Source of the DNA: an uncultured Amylibacter sp.
GTDB lineage: Bacteria > Pseudomonadota > Alphaproteobacteria > Rhodobacterales > Rhodobacteraceae
Length of the DNA: 24,629 bases
Reading direction: 5' to 3'
Assembly (NCBI GenBank): GCA_938001995.1
Contig: CALLAV010000116.1
Span: 1-24,629 of the forward strand
Shown here: positions 1 through 8,232 of the stretch, piece after piece
Layout: every line of letters starts with the position of its first letter
Position numbering within the stretch: position 1 is the first letter of the stretch
Notes under the pieces: model-generated
What the model saw: the letters and a program-made list of their open reading frames with translations, nothing else
Database searches by the model: none
Told to the model about the DNA's origin: nothing
Translations under genes and position numbers: made by a program

Positions 1-1014
1 TTGGTGAACTCGGTCTTTAGTGTGGATAGCCCGAACGATCTATTGGCCATTCGGCGTATCGAGGTAGAGGCGGATACGACCGAGAGCACGGTTGAGGATG
101 GCAAGTTGCTGCGCGGGAAGATTGATCGGTTTATGAAGGATCAGGACGCGTGGTGGGATGATGTGCTGATCGCTGATATGATCGAGATCGGCAAACGCAC
201 GGGCGATATCACGCGCAATCCTGTGGTGCTGACGGACAATGTGTTTGAGCAAAAGAACTTCTATACCGCGCATTTTGGCGGGCTGTATGTGTTCCGTGAT
301 CTGGATGAAGCAGCGGTCATTTCGGTGGAGGAAATGGACGATGTGGAGGATTGGGATGTCGAGTATGTGATGGATTTTTCGCAAGCCAACGACATCGCGA
401 CTTTCCTAGAAGCCAACAATCTGGTGGAGCCGATCACAAGCGCGAAGGGGCGCGATGTGGCGGCGATTTTGCAGCAGAAGATGGACTTTATCGTGGTCGA
501 TACGGCGGCTAGCCTTGGAGATACGATTGGCACGCCCGATCGGCGCGAATTGCGCGCCCTTGCGCGGCGAAATGCTAAGGACCTGCCTGCGGAATACAAA
601 GGATTGTACAAACTCTGGCTCTGGGCGCAGGGGCAGGGGGATTGGCCGCGCATTACGGCGAATGATCCTGCATATTTCTACACGCTGCGTGCCTCTGACC
701 ATGCGGATAAGGATCTGGTCAACATGATGCTGGCGGAATTGGCGCCGCTGGATGTGCGCCAGTTGTTCATCTGCCATAAAGAGGCGTTTTATCGAATTTA
801 CGCGGGATGGTCGGATGAAAAGAAAGAGTATGTGGCAGAATACCTCGCGAATGAATATATGGTGGATAAGGCGGGTGCGCGTGAGGAACTTTTCGGGCAT
901 GAGCCTGCGATGGAAGAGCCCGAGGCGTCGCGCAAACGCGTCGGGCGGCCTTGGAGTGGCGACGATGATGACATCGTGAAACGGGTTGGCCCTTGGGGCG
1001 CGGTAAGGAGGTAA
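1..1014 (+). CDS. conserved hypothetical protein, 5'-truncated by window edge
   Basis: The frame is open from the first base and ends in TAA at 1012-1014, giving at least 337 residues. The TTG at position 1 has no visible ribosome binding site, so I read the gene as continuing to the left. The product is soluble and acidic, with no signal peptide or membrane segment, many Trp/Tyr/Phe residues (for example DQDAWWDDV near residue 47 and GLYKLWLWAQGQ near 202) and a basic, Arg-rich tail after residue 310. It resembles, from memory, an uncharacterised Rhodobacteraceae family (possibly DUF6638) whose members carry about 150 more N-terminal residues; this is unverified. The two small membrane-protein genes that follow are tightly spaced, so the three probably form one operon. 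I do not recognise a function. Confidence 0.75.
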   Translation: MVNSVFSVDSPNDLLAIRRIEVEADTTESTVEDGKLLRGKIDRFMKDQDAWWDDVLIADMIEIGKRTGDITRNPVVLTDNVFEQKNFYTAHFGGLYVFRDLDEAAVISVEEMDDVEDWDVEYVMDFSQANDIATFLEANNLVEPITSAKGRDVAAILQQKMDFIVVDTAASLGDTIGTPDRRELRALARRNAKDLPAEYKGLYKLWLWAQGQGDWPRITANDPAYFYTLRASDHADKDLVNMMLAELAPLDVRQLFICHKEAFYRIYAGWSDEKKEYVAEYLANEYMVDKAGAREELFGHEPAMEEPEASRKRVGRPWSGDDDDIVKRVGPWGAVRR

Positions 1015-1015
1015 T

Positions 1016-1285
1016 ATGTTCGGATGGTTAAGACTTGCAGTGATCGGGTTGTTTTTCCTGACGATCATCTTTTTCTGCCTTGCGTGGTATTCCCGTTCTG
1101 TGCGCCGCGAAAAGTTGGAAAAGCAGTTTGACGAAGGCCAGGAACATCCTGGCCCGCGTGAGCAGTTTATTGAAGACGGGCTAAAAGCCTATGAGGGTTC
1201 GCTCAGGGCCAAGCTGATTTGGGGGGTCTATGTGATCCCGATTGTCTTGGTTTTTGTGACGCTCTATGTGACGAATTTTATGTGA
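1016..1285 (+). CDS. small two-TM membrane protein
   Basis: An 89-residue protein with hydrophobic segments at about residues 5-24 and 66-86, flanking a charged loop (residues 27-65, rich in Arg, Lys and Glu). Start choice is firm: AAGGAGGT at 1005-1012 overlaps the upstream stop codon and sits just before the ATG at 1016. The hairpin topology, with both ends on the same side of the inner membrane, is inferred. The gene starts 1 nt after the preceding one and ends 10 nt before the DUF1523 gene, so co-transcription with both is likely. No enzymatic motif is visible. I do not recognise the family. Confidence 0.8.
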   Translation: MFGWLRLAVIGLFFLTIIFFCLAWYSRSVRREKLEKQFDEGQEHPGPREQFIEDGLKAYEGSLRAKLIWGVYVIPIVLVFVTLYVTNFM

Positions 1286-1295
1286 GGATACGCAG

Positions 1296-1967
1296 ATGCG
1301 TTGGATCAAATGGATATTTCTTGTTGTCGTGGCACTGCTGATTTTCTCGGTGTTCCACTATACTTTGCCGCAGCGCGATGTGGTGCGCGTGACAGGGACC
1401 GAGATCATTCGGCAAGACTTTTCCAAATGGAACCGTATTTTTTATGCCCAAAGCGACAGCGGCAATGAGGAGGGCGTGAACCGCGATTTGCGCTTGATCA
1501 ACACGGCCTATCCTGAGGGCGGCATCATGGTGTTTCGCAACGAGGACACGGGCTTTGGCTGGCCGTGGTATTTCAAGCTGGACAGTTCGAATCTGCACGC
1601 GGAAGTGGCTGACAAAGTCTCGACCCGCGATGAACCGATTTGGATGGTAATCACACACTATGGCTGGCGCAATGAGTTCCTGTCGATCTATCCAAATGCC
1701 GTTGGCGTGCGAGAGGTCGCAGGGCCAGATGTGCGGATCATTCCGTGGGTGAACATCATCATCTATGTCATTCTTGCGTTGCTGCTGCTCGGCGCTTTCC
1801 GTCTGTTGCAGCGGTTCAAACGGCGCAAGATCGACCCAGCCCTTGAGGCGATGGAAGACCGCTGGGACGCGGTTGAAGCACGGGCAAGCGATGTGTCAGA
1901 CAGCGCAGGCGCGGCCAAAGGTGGTGTATTGGCATGGTTCAAAAGCTGGTTTGGTTCGGCCCGTTAA
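1296..1967 (+). CDS. DUF1523 family membrane protein
   Basis: 223 residues. A TM segment at about residues 3-22 is followed by a roughly 125-residue presumably periplasmic domain with the segments YAQSDSGNEEGVNRD and GFGWPWYFKLDSSNL. A second TM segment lies at about 151-171, ahead of a basic and then low-complexity cytoplasmic tail. The paired TM segments around a beta-rich domain and the GWPWYFK region match what I recall of DUF1523, a family common in Rhodobacteraceae with no known function. It is probably the third gene of an operon with the two preceding genes. Its TAA (1965-1967) overlaps the stop codon of the convergent gene on the minus strand within a TTAA tetranucleotide, leaving no room for a conventional terminator. 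Confidence 0.85.
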   Translation: MRWIKWIFLVVVALLIFSVFHYTLPQRDVVRVTGTEIIRQDFSKWNRIFYAQSDSGNEEGVNRDLRLINTAYPEGGIMVFRNEDTGFGWPWYFKLDSSNLHAEVADKVSTRDEPIWMVITHYGWRNEFLSIYPNAVGVREVAGPDVRIIPWVNIIIYVILALLLLGAFRLLQRFKRRKIDPALEAMEDRWDAVEARASDVSDSAGAAKGGVLAWFKSWFGSAR

Positions 1968-2605
1968 AGCGATCGCAGCAACACTTTGCCAGAGCCGACT
2001 ACAGCGGCAATTGTTTCGTAGTGGGACTTGCGCCGATCTGAATTTGTTACCGACCTAAGCAGTAACGTTTCTGCCTCTTGTAAGATGGCGGCCGCCTGTT
2101 GGTTGACCGAAGGCAAGGATGCCGTCGCGACGGCGATCAATGGCCCCGTGGTAACTGTGCCAGCGCTGGTAGAGGCGCTGAAGCGGACCACTGGCTTGGA
2201 TCGGGTTCGATTTTGCCGCGCCAAGGCCTGTAGTTTTCGACCTGCGTCCTCGATGATCTTTGCGCTTTGTGCATAATCTCCTGTATCAGGCAAGGCATTC
2301 GCGATTTCCAAAAGCTGACCCCCAAGGCAAGATACAAGATATTCCTGCGCGCCGCTGGAACAGATCGAAATCGACAAGGAAATTGCGTCGTTGACGACAG
2401 AGGTTGTCAGGTTTGAAACAACTTCGAACACAAGATCAGGATCATCCAAGCCGAGACGCTCAGGACCTTGTTCCTTGCGGTTTGCACCAACGGGCGGTTT
2501 TAGACCCGGTTCAAACACCACAACGGGGCTGTGGCCTGCTTGGGCGTTGTTTGCTGGTGGCATTAAAAACGCGGCGCTAACGGATATGAGCAGAAGTTTT
2601 TTCAT
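1964..2605 (-). CDS. small exported protein of unknown function
   Basis: 213 residues with a clear Sec signal peptide (Lys-Lys n-region, hydrophobic core LLLISVSAAFLM, likely cleavage after AQA at residue 23). The mature part has a Pro-rich start (EPGLKPPVG), an Asp-rich stretch (LGLDDPDLVF), then mostly predicted helix. Its only two cysteines, Cys82 and Cys93, could form a periplasmic disulfide. It is the second gene of a two-gene unit: its start lies 3 nt after the beta-rich exported protein gene, and its Shine-Dalgarno is made from the last codons and stop of that gene (GGGGGGTAAGG before ATG). I do not recognise the family. Periplasmic location is inferred from the signal peptide only. 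Confidence 0.7.
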   Translation of the reverse strand: MKKLLLISVSAAFLMPPANNAQAGHSPVVVFEPGLKPPVGANRKEQGPERLGLDDPDLVFEVVSNLTTSVVNDAISLSISICSSGAQEYLVSCLGGQLLEIANALPDTGDYAQSAKIIEDAGRKLQALARQNRTRSKPVVRFSASTSAGTVTTGPLIAVATASLPSVNQQAAAILQEAETLLLRSVTNSDRRKSHYETIAAVVGSGKVLLRSL

Positions 2606-2608
2606 GCC

Positions 2609-3358
2609 TTACCCCCCAAACAACTTGTCAAAAACAATGCCAGCCGTAAAGACGATGCGCCGTTCACCCACATCATTGAACGCGTCGTCAACGGACAAAC
2701 CAAAGTTCATGTTTGGAATTTCGTCGAATTTAAAACTGGTCCCCAGTGTGACGGACTGCCCAGTATATGCCGCACTTAATGCCACATTTTTTGACACTCC
2801 GATCCCCAGTCCAAAGAATATGGCAGGGTCTTTGTCGTTGTTTCGTAGGTGGGACCCTGCGCCGATTGTGGCCATGACAGGAAAGCTGTCTTGGCCGATT
2901 TGCAACTCGGAAAAGCGGGTAAAAGCGATGGTCGCGGTTTCATCCCGCGGTTTGGAATCGCCCCACCCGCCTAGATATCCAAACCCGATGCTGGCATAGA
3001 TCGGCGCCTTGCCATCATGGATGCGTCGGGATGCTTTTACCGATAAGAATCCAGAGTCCGCAAAGTCATTTTCCAATGATGTGATGTTCGCTGAAATCTG
3101 AATGCCGATGGTTTCTTCGGCGCTGCCAAATGCAAACCCCACAACAGCAGAGCCGTCAGCCCTGTCGGATGTAGCGGATTCTTTGTTGGTAAGCGCAATT
3201 CCTGCAAACCCTGTGCCGTTCGGAGCGGTTAACGCCGAAGGAATACCCGCAAGGGCAAGGTGTTTGTCCTGCGCGTAGGCGAGCGGCGCAACTAACAATA
3301 GCGGTATCGCAAAGATTGTAGAGGCAATAGCAACACGTATTTCGGGCAAACGGTGCAT
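2609..3358 (-). CDS. exported beta-rich protein, possible outer-membrane barrel
   Basis: 249 residues. The signal peptide has a basic n-region with Arg3 and Arg8, a long hydrophobic core and probable cleavage after AYA at residue 29. The rest consists of short alternating strands rich in Gly, Ala, Ser, Thr and Phe (for example APIYASIGFGYLGGW, DPAIFFGLGIGVSK, NVALSAAYTGQSVTLG), as expected for a small outer-membrane beta-barrel. The C-terminus ends KLFGG rather than in the terminal aromatic residue usual for BAM substrates, so a periplasmic beta-sandwich remains possible. GGAGCG lies 4 nt before the ATG, and an AT-rich promoter-like region lies upstream. It is co-transcribed with the small exported protein that follows. 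Function unknown. Confidence 0.7.
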   Translation of the reverse strand: MHRLPEIRVAIASTIFAIPLLLVAPLAYAQDKHLALAGIPSALTAPNGTGFAGIALTNKESATSDRADGSAVVGFAFGSAEETIGIQISANITSLENDFADSGFLSVKASRRIHDGKAPIYASIGFGYLGGWGDSKPRDETATIAFTRFSELQIGQDSFPVMATIGAGSHLRNNDKDPAIFFGLGIGVSKNVALSAAYTGQSVTLGTSFKFDEIPNMNFGLSVDDAFNDVGERRIVFTAGIVFDKLFGG

Positions 3359-3408
3359 TTAACGCTCCGACACTAAAAATGAGGATTTCACGATATTTAC
3401 TTTTTATT

Positions 3409-3435
3409 ATTATACTTGAAACTCTAATTTTTCAA
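3409..3435 (-). promoter_or_regulatory. candidate sigma70-type promoter for the exported-protein pair
   Basis: On the minus strand TTGAAA (3430-3435) and TATAAT (3409-3414) are separated by 15 bp. They sit about 50 bp ahead of the start codon at 3358, in the most AT-rich stretch of this part of the window. The -10 element is a perfect consensus; the spacer is 2 bp shorter than ideal. TTGAA/TTCAA half sites at 3416-3420, 3431-3435 and 3443-3447 overlap it and could form an operator. Confidence 0.45.
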
Positions 3436-3527
3436 TTGTTAGTTGAATTTTAAAGTATTGTTTGGGTCATGCGAAGGATCAAAAAGGCGAATTTTGCGGC
3501 CGCGATGCGTTCAAATTGACCAATGTG

Positions 3528-4031
3528 TCACTGACAGGTGGCATAGCTTTGGCGTACGTTTGTGGACACGGTGGGTTCAATGAATTGAATCTGCACTTGC
3601 CGGCTTCCATTGTCAGAAACCGCGACCCGTTTTGATTTGGTAATGTCACCTTGGTTGGTTTCAAGGCGGACTGTCACGGTCACTTCGCGAGCTTTGCCTT
3701 CTAAACGTACGACAGCATCCGTGATGATCCCATAGTCCCATTGACCGTTCACATAAAAGGTATCTGCACTGTTTTTAAGGCTGGTAATCTTACACGTGCT
3801 TTGAGAGCCAACCGCGGCTGCGATCAGGATGACCAGCAAAAGCAAGCCGCCCATGCAGGCCCCGATAATCACCAAAGGGCTGGCCTTTTTTGTGGCTACT
3901 GCGGGGGGTTGTGCTGGAGGTGCTGGCGAAGGTTCGGGCGGGCGTGCCCCTTTGACATATCCGCAATGGGGGCAGGTGGTGGCTTCGCTGGATACTTTGC
4001 CACCGCACTCAATACATTTCAAAATCGCCAT
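3528..4031 (-). CDS. zinc-ribbon single-TM protein with extracytoplasmic domain
   Basis: 167 residues with a modular layout. An N-terminal zinc ribbon has Cys6-x2-Cys9 and Cys20-Pro-His-Cys23. A Pro/Ala-rich linker spans residues 31-46, a TM helix about 52-74 (LVIIGACMGGLLLLVILIAAAV), and a beta-rich domain of about 90 residues lies beyond it. In that outer domain Cys80 and Cys166 could form a disulfide. The zinc ribbon should face the cytoplasm (type II topology). This layout resembles widespread zinc-ribbon/TM proteins of unknown role. AAGGA lies 11 nt upstream of the ATG, a slightly long spacing. The gene is transcribed toward the exported-protein pair but is separated from it by a 169-bp AT-rich gap with its own promoter candidate. 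It is divergent from ilvD. Confidence 0.75.
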   Translation of the reverse strand: MAILKCIECGGKVSSEATTCPHCGYVKGARPPEPSPAPPAQPPAVATKKASPLVIIGACMGGLLLLVILIAAAVGSQSTCKITSLKNSADTFYVNGQWDYGIITDAVVRLEGKAREVTVTVRLETNQGDITKSKRVAVSDNGSRQVQIQFIEPTVSTNVRQSYATCQ

Positions 4032-4201
4032 GTCAGTAAATGTCCTTGGGTCGTAAAACTGTATGATGATATTTGCGCCTTAGGGACGCTGGCGCAAATA
4101 TTTTTTCAAGTATATCTGAGAATTGCACTGTGCTCGGGCTGGCATTTTAGCATTGGATCGGGCAAAACGGCGTGGATTAATTCAATGCGAGGGCAGACCC
4201 A

Positions 4202-6040
4202 ATGATTCCGTATCGTTCCAGAACTTCGACACATGGCCGCAACATGGCAGGGGCCCGTGGCCTTTGGCGTGCGACGGGCATGACGGACAGTGATTTTGGT
4301 AAGCCGATCATCGCAGTTGTGAACTCTTTCACGCAGTTCGTTCCGGGCCACGTTCACCTCAAGGATTTGGGTCAGCTGGTTGCCGAAGAAATTCATGCTT
4401 CAGGTGGTGTCGCCAAGGAAATGAACACCATTGCCGTCGATGACGGGATCGCGATGGGGCATGACGGGATGCTGTACTCATTGCCGTCGCGCGAAGTGAT
4501 CGCCGACAGTGTGGAATACATGGTCAACGCGCATTGTGCCGATGCGATGGTGTGTATTTCCAACTGCGATAAAATCACGCCCGGCATGATGATGGCGGCG
4601 CTGCGGCTCGATATTCCTGTGGTGTTTGTGTCGGGTGGCCCGATGGAAGCAGGCAAAGTGGATATTGACGGCGATCTGAAGGCCATCGATTTGGTAGACG
4701 CCATGATGGAAGCGGCGAACCCTGATCGCACAGACGAAGAAGTTCTGGCGATTGAAGAAGCAGCCTGTCCAACCTGTGGGTCGTGTTCGGGCATGTTCAC
4801 CGCGAATTCGATGAACTGTTTGGCCGAGGCGCTGGGTCTGGCCTTGCCGGGCAATGGGTCCACATTGGCGACGCACTCTGACCGTGAGATGTTGTTCCGC
4901 AAGGCGGGGCGTCGGATTGTCGAGTTGACCAAAGACTTTTACGTCAACGGCAACAAATCTGTGTCTGCGCGCGGGATCGCGACGAAAGCGTCGTTTGAAA
5001 ACGCGATGCGCATGGACATCACGATGGGTGGGTCCACGAACACAATTTTGCACCTGCTTGCCATGGCGCAAGAGGGCGAAGTGGATTTCACCGTTGACGA
5101 CATCGACCGTCTGTCCCGCAGCACGCCGTGCCTGTGTAAGGTCGCCCCTGCGGTTGAAAACGTGCACATGGAAGACGTGCACCGCGCAGGCGGGATTTTC
5201 GCGCTGCTGGGTGAAATGAACCGTGCGGGGATGCTCGATACGTCTGTGGGCACAATTCATGAGCCAACATTGGGTGATGCGATTGCCAAGTGGGATGTGC
5301 GCACGTCGAACGACGAAGATGTACACAACCTATTCCTCGCGGCCCCGGGTGGCGTGCGTACGACGCAAGCGTTTAGCCAATCGCGTCGCTACAAAGAGCT
5401 GGACTTGGACCGTGAAAATGGGGTGATCCGCGATCTGGAACATGCGCATTCGACGGAAGGTGGTTTGGCCGTTCTGTTTGGCAATATTTCCCAAGAGGGC
5501 TGTGTTGTGAAGACGGCTGGTGTGGATGAAAGCATTCTAAAGTTCAATGGCCGCGCGGTTGTGTGCGAGTCCCAGGACGAGGCGTGCAAACGTATTCTGG
5601 GCAAAGAAGTGGTGGAAGGCGACGTGGTTGTCATCCGCTATGAAGGGCCACGCGGTGGGCCGGGGATGCAGGAAATGCTCTATCCAACGACCTATCTGAA
5701 ATCCATGAAGCTGGGTAAGGCCTGTGCTTTGATCACAGATGGGCGCTTTTCTGGTGGGACCTCTGGCCTTTCGATTGGCCACGTTAGCCCCGAAGCAGGT
5801 GAAGGCGGCAATATCGCGTTGATCGAAGAGGGTGACATCATCGAGATTGATATCCCGAACCGTTCTATGAATGTGAAACTGACCGACGAAGAACTGGCAA
5901 CACGCCGTGCTGCGATGGAGGCACGCGACAATCCATGGGCGCCAAGCGAGCCGCGTAAACGCAAGGTGAGCCGTGCGTTGCGGGTGTATGCAGCCCATGT
6001 TGGCAACGCGTCACAGGGTGCTGTGCGGTTGGAGCCTTGA
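4202..6040 (+). CDS. ilvD: dihydroxy-acid dehydratase
   Basis: 612 residues, about the length of E. coli IlvD (616). The enzyme dehydrates 2,3-dihydroxy-isovalerate and 2,3-dihydroxy-3-methylvalerate to the keto acids that lead to valine, leucine, isoleucine and pantothenate, in the cytoplasm. Visible signatures are [11 protein letters not shown] (residues 80-90, Mg ligand Asp81), the IlvD/Edd motif NCDKITPGM with cluster ligand Cys122, [10 protein letters not shown] with Cys195, and the C-terminal signature [13 protein letters not shown]. The Fe-S ligand positions match E. coli numbering. The N-terminus [18 protein letters not shown] is typical, supporting the ATG at 4202 behind a GAGGG Shine-Dalgarno. 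A TTG-initiated secreted-protein gene overlaps its stop by 4 nt. I see no leucine/valine-rich attenuator in the 170 bp upstream. Confidence 0.98.
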   Translation: MIPYRSRTSTHGRNMAGARGLWRATGMTDSDFGKPIIAVVNSFTQFVPGHVHLKDLGQLVAEEIHASGGVAKEMNTIAVDDGIAMGHDGMLYSLPSREVIADSVEYMVNAHCADAMVCISNCDKITPGMMMAALRLDIPVVFVSGGPMEAGKVDIDGDLKAIDLVDAMMEAANPDRTDEEVLAIEEAACPTCGSCSGMFTANSMNCLAEALGLALPGNGSTLATHSDREMLFRKAGRRIVELTKDFYVNGNKSVSARGIATKASFENAMRMDITMGGSTNTILHLLAMAQEGEVDFTVDDIDRLSRSTPCLCKVAPAVENVHMEDVHRAGGIFALLGEMNRAGMLDTSVGTIHEPTLGDAIAKWDVRTSNDEDVHNLFLAAPGGVRTTQAFSQSRRYKELDLDRENGVIRDLEHAHSTEGGLAVLFGNISQEGCVVKTAGVDESILKFNGRAVVCESQDEACKRILGKEVVEGDVVVIRYEGPRGGPGMQEMLYPTTYLKSMKLGKACALITDGRFSGGTSGLSIGHVSPEAGEGGNIALIEEGDIIEIDIPNRSMNVKLTDEELATRRAAMEARDNPWAPSEPRKRKVSRALRVYAAHVGNASQGAVRLEP

Positions 6041-6465
6041 TCAGTTTTTCACATCGGTGTTTGGGCCTGAGCATAGCTTTGGCCGTAACTTTTGGGGGCT
6101 TCGCTGCACATAGCGAGGCCCTTTGTGCATCTGCCAAAGCGGTTTTGGCGGGTGGGTCCGATGTGCCAGCCCTTGAAGGCCGCGCCTGTGATCTGGTGCG
6201 GTCGGGCGATGGGTTAGATCAGTATTTTTGTGCGAAAGAGTTTGCGTTTCGCAGCGATGCGGCGACGCGTGCCTATGAAGCATATGTGACAGAAATACGG
6301 GCGTGTTTTGGCGCGGATGAAGTGCCGATTGGTCCCGCGGTGAACCATCCTGACAGCTATCACCAGACTGTGTTTGCCGTGAACAATAGGCACATTTCTG
6401 TGGCACTCAAAGACAAAGGCGCATTGCAGAAAACCTATGTGTTTGTGCGGTTGCCTGCGAACTAA
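6037..6465 (+). CDS. small secreted protein, translationally coupled to ilvD
   Basis: 142 residues starting with TTG at 6037-6039, overlapping the ilvD TGA in the sequence TTGA. The start is chosen because it gives a proper signal peptide (His and Arg in the first 7 residues, then [20 protein letters not shown]); later starts would remove the basic n-region. GGAG lies only 2 nt upstream of the TTG, so efficient initiation probably depends on ribosomes terminating on ilvD. The mature protein has four cysteines (in [20 protein letters not shown] and RACFGAD), which suggests two disulfides, and a beta-rich C-terminus. Its TAA overlaps the stop codon of the convergent MarR gene. Family not recognised; a link to IlvD function is not implied by the coupling. 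Confidence 0.65.
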   Translation: MISFSHRCLGLSIALAVTFGGFAAHSEALCASAKAVLAGGSDVPALEGRACDLVRSGDGLDQYFCAKEFAFRSDAATRAYEAYVTEIRACFGADEVPIGPAVNHPDSYHQTVFAVNNRHISVALKDKGALQKTYVFVRLPAN

Positions 6466-6902
6466 GGCGTTTTGGCAACCTGATCGCGCAAGGTTCCGAG
6501 GACTTTGACTAAATTGTCGAGCATGGGGGCATCAAACCCCGTGGCTTCGATCATGGCAGTTGTAATAACGGACGCATGTTTTTGCAGATCTTGGCCTGAT
6601 TTTGTGAGGGTGATACGCACTTGGCGGGCGTCTTTTGTGCCGCGTGTACGGGTCACATGGCCAAGCGTCTCAAGCCGTTTCAAAAGTGGCGTGAGCGTGT
6701 TGGTCTGCATGCCCATTTTTGCTGACAGATCACCCACGGTTTGCCCGTCATGCTCCCACAAAAACATCAGCGTCATCCATTGCGGGTAACTCAGCCCCAA
6801 ATCCGCGAGCAGTGGCACATAGATGCGATGCAACGCATGGTTCGCGGTATAAAGCGCAAAACAGATGAGCGCGTTTGGATCGTTGGGCGTATCAGATGAC
6901 AT
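6462..6902 (-). CDS. ohrR: MarR-family regulator, OhrR-like 1-Cys organic peroxide sensor
   Basis: 146 residues from the ATG at 6902, which has AAAGGAG at ideal spacing; an in-frame ATG seven codons earlier lacks such a site. The N-terminal ICFALYTANHALHRIY and SYPQWMTLMFLWE match OhrR proteins, in which the Cys of the CFALY motif (here Cys14, the only cysteine) is oxidised by organic hydroperoxides and nearby tyrosines (in ALY, RIY, SYPQ) stabilise the sulfenate. The winged helix follows (VGDLSAKMGMQTNTLTPLLKRLE then GHVTRTRGTKDARQVRITLT). OhrR normally represses ohr, but no ohr gene lies in the window. The target is therefore elsewhere, or the protein is a MarR paralogue of another specificity. 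It is transcribed in the same direction as the M20/argE genes, 146 bp downstream of them. Confidence 0.8.
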   Translation of the reverse strand: MSSDTPNDPNALICFALYTANHALHRIYVPLLADLGLSYPQWMTLMFLWEHDGQTVGDLSAKMGMQTNTLTPLLKRLETLGHVTRTRGTKDARQVRITLTKSGQDLQKHASVITTAMIEATGFDAPMLDNLVKVLGTLRDQVAKTP

Positions 6903-7048
6903 GACGTCTCCTTTATGTCGCACACGATAAATGGGAACGAAAAGACCCTCAACCCGTCAAAACCGATACGGGTGTTAATGAAGCGTTAAGAGCCTTTTTG
7001 TTTGTCAAATATCCGCGCCGGAGGCTCCGAGGATGCATCCCCCACAGG

Positions 7049-8221
7049 TTATTGAGCAGGCATGCCCTGTTCGATGATATTCGCCCAAAGCGAACACCCC
7101 GTTGGGATGGCTTCGTCGTTGAAGTTGTATTCAGGGTGGTGAACCATCGCGCCTTCGCCATTGCCACATAGAATGTACGCGCCCGGGCGGGATTCAAGCA
7201 TAAATGCGAAGTCTTCACCGCCCATGGTTTGTGCCATATTGGCGTCAACGTTGTGATCGCCCACGACGCTGCGGGCGACATCGGCCATGAAATCTGTTTG
7301 ATCGTCGTGGTTTACCATGACGGGATAGTTGCGGTTGTAGGTTACTTCAGCTTTGGCCCCAAACGCGGCTGCGGTGTTTTCGGCGATGCGTTTGATCTGT
7401 TCTTCCGCTGTGTCGCGCATGGTTGGCGAAAGGGTGCGGACCGTGCCGCGCAGTTCAACCTTTTCTGGGATCACGTTGAACGCTTTGCTTTCGGTTTCAA
7501 AGCTGGTGACAGAAACGACCACGGATTCAAGCGGGTCTGCCACGCGCGATGCAATTGTTTGCAGGGCGATGACGATGTGGGCTGCCACGACGGTTGTATC
7601 GACGCCGTCTTGAGGTTTGGCGGCATGTGCGCCTTTGCCCGTCACGTCGATCTGGATGAGGTCAGCCGCGGCAAAAAACGGGCCAGGGCGGATGCCGAAT
7701 TTGCCAACCTCGACGCCGGGCCAATTGTGCATGCCGTAGACTTCTTGGATGTTAAATTCGTCCATCATGCCGTCGTCCACCATTTCACGCCCCCCGCCGC
7801 CGCCTTCTTCGGCGGGCTGGAAAATTACGACAGCCGTGCCGTCAAAATTGCGTGTCTCGCACAAATATTGCGCAGCACCGAGCAACATTGTCGTGTGGCC
7901 ATCGTGGCCGCAGGCATGCATCTTGCCTTCGGTTTTTGAGGCATAGGGCAACCCCGTTGCCTCGAATATCGGCAGCGCGTCCATGTCGGCGCGCAGGCCG
8001 ATGACTTTGCCAGAGGCGTTTTGCTTGCCTTTGATCACGCCAACGACACCTGTGCGACCTATGCCTGTTTTCACCTCGTCACAGCCCCACTCGCGTAGTT
8101 TTTCGGCGACAATGTTGGCGGTGCGGTGGCAGTCAAACTGCAGTTCTGGGTGTTCGTGCAGATCGCGGCGGATGGCGGTGAGGTCGGCATGGGTTTCAGC
8201 AAAGCGGTTAATAAGAGGCAT
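7049..8221 (-). CDS. M20 family metallopeptidase, aminoacylase/hippurate hydrolase-like
   Basis: 390 residues, the usual size of M20D amidohydrolases that cleave N-acyl amino acids or related amides with a dinuclear metal centre. The metal-site landmarks are visible: Cys104 and His106 in HACGHDGH, the Glu138-Glu139 pair in QPAEEGGGG, His165 in MHNWPG, and His361/His362 near the C-terminus. RADMDALP (77-84) and the dimerisation-domain motif GKGAHAAKP (195-203) are also typical. There is no signal peptide, so it is cytoplasmic. Its Shine-Dalgarno (TAAGGAAC) overlaps the argE stop 11 nt upstream, so it is co-transcribed with argE. Next to a divergent peptide-type ABC importer, a role in processing imported N-acyl amino acids or peptides is plausible; the exact substrate cannot be read from sequence. 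Confidence 0.9.
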   Translation of the reverse strand: MPLINRFAETHADLTAIRRDLHEHPELQFDCHRTANIVAEKLREWGCDEVKTGIGRTGVVGVIKGKQNASGKVIGLRADMDALPIFEATGLPYASKTEGKMHACGHDGHTTMLLGAAQYLCETRNFDGTAVVIFQPAEEGGGGGREMVDDGMMDEFNIQEVYGMHNWPGVEVGKFGIRPGPFFAAADLIQIDVTGKGAHAAKPQDGVDTTVVAAHIVIALQTIASRVADPLESVVVSVTSFETESKAFNVIPEKVELRGTVRTLSPTMRDTAEEQIKRIAENTAAAFGAKAEVTYNRNYPVMVNHDDQTDFMADVARSVVGDHNVDANMAQTMGGEDFAFMLESRPGAYILCGNGEGAMVHHPEYNFNDEAIPTGCSLWANIIEQGMPAQ

Positions 8222-8232
8222 AACTAGGTTCC

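Noticed and set aside
4478..5326. Long minus-strand frame opposite ilvD
   Set aside because: It is antisense to ilvD, has shadow-like His/Arg-rich composition and no recognisable domain.
6903..6923. Longer N-terminus for the MarR-family regulator
   Set aside because: The earlier ATG has no ribosome binding site, while AAAGGAG sits ideally before the ATG at 6902.
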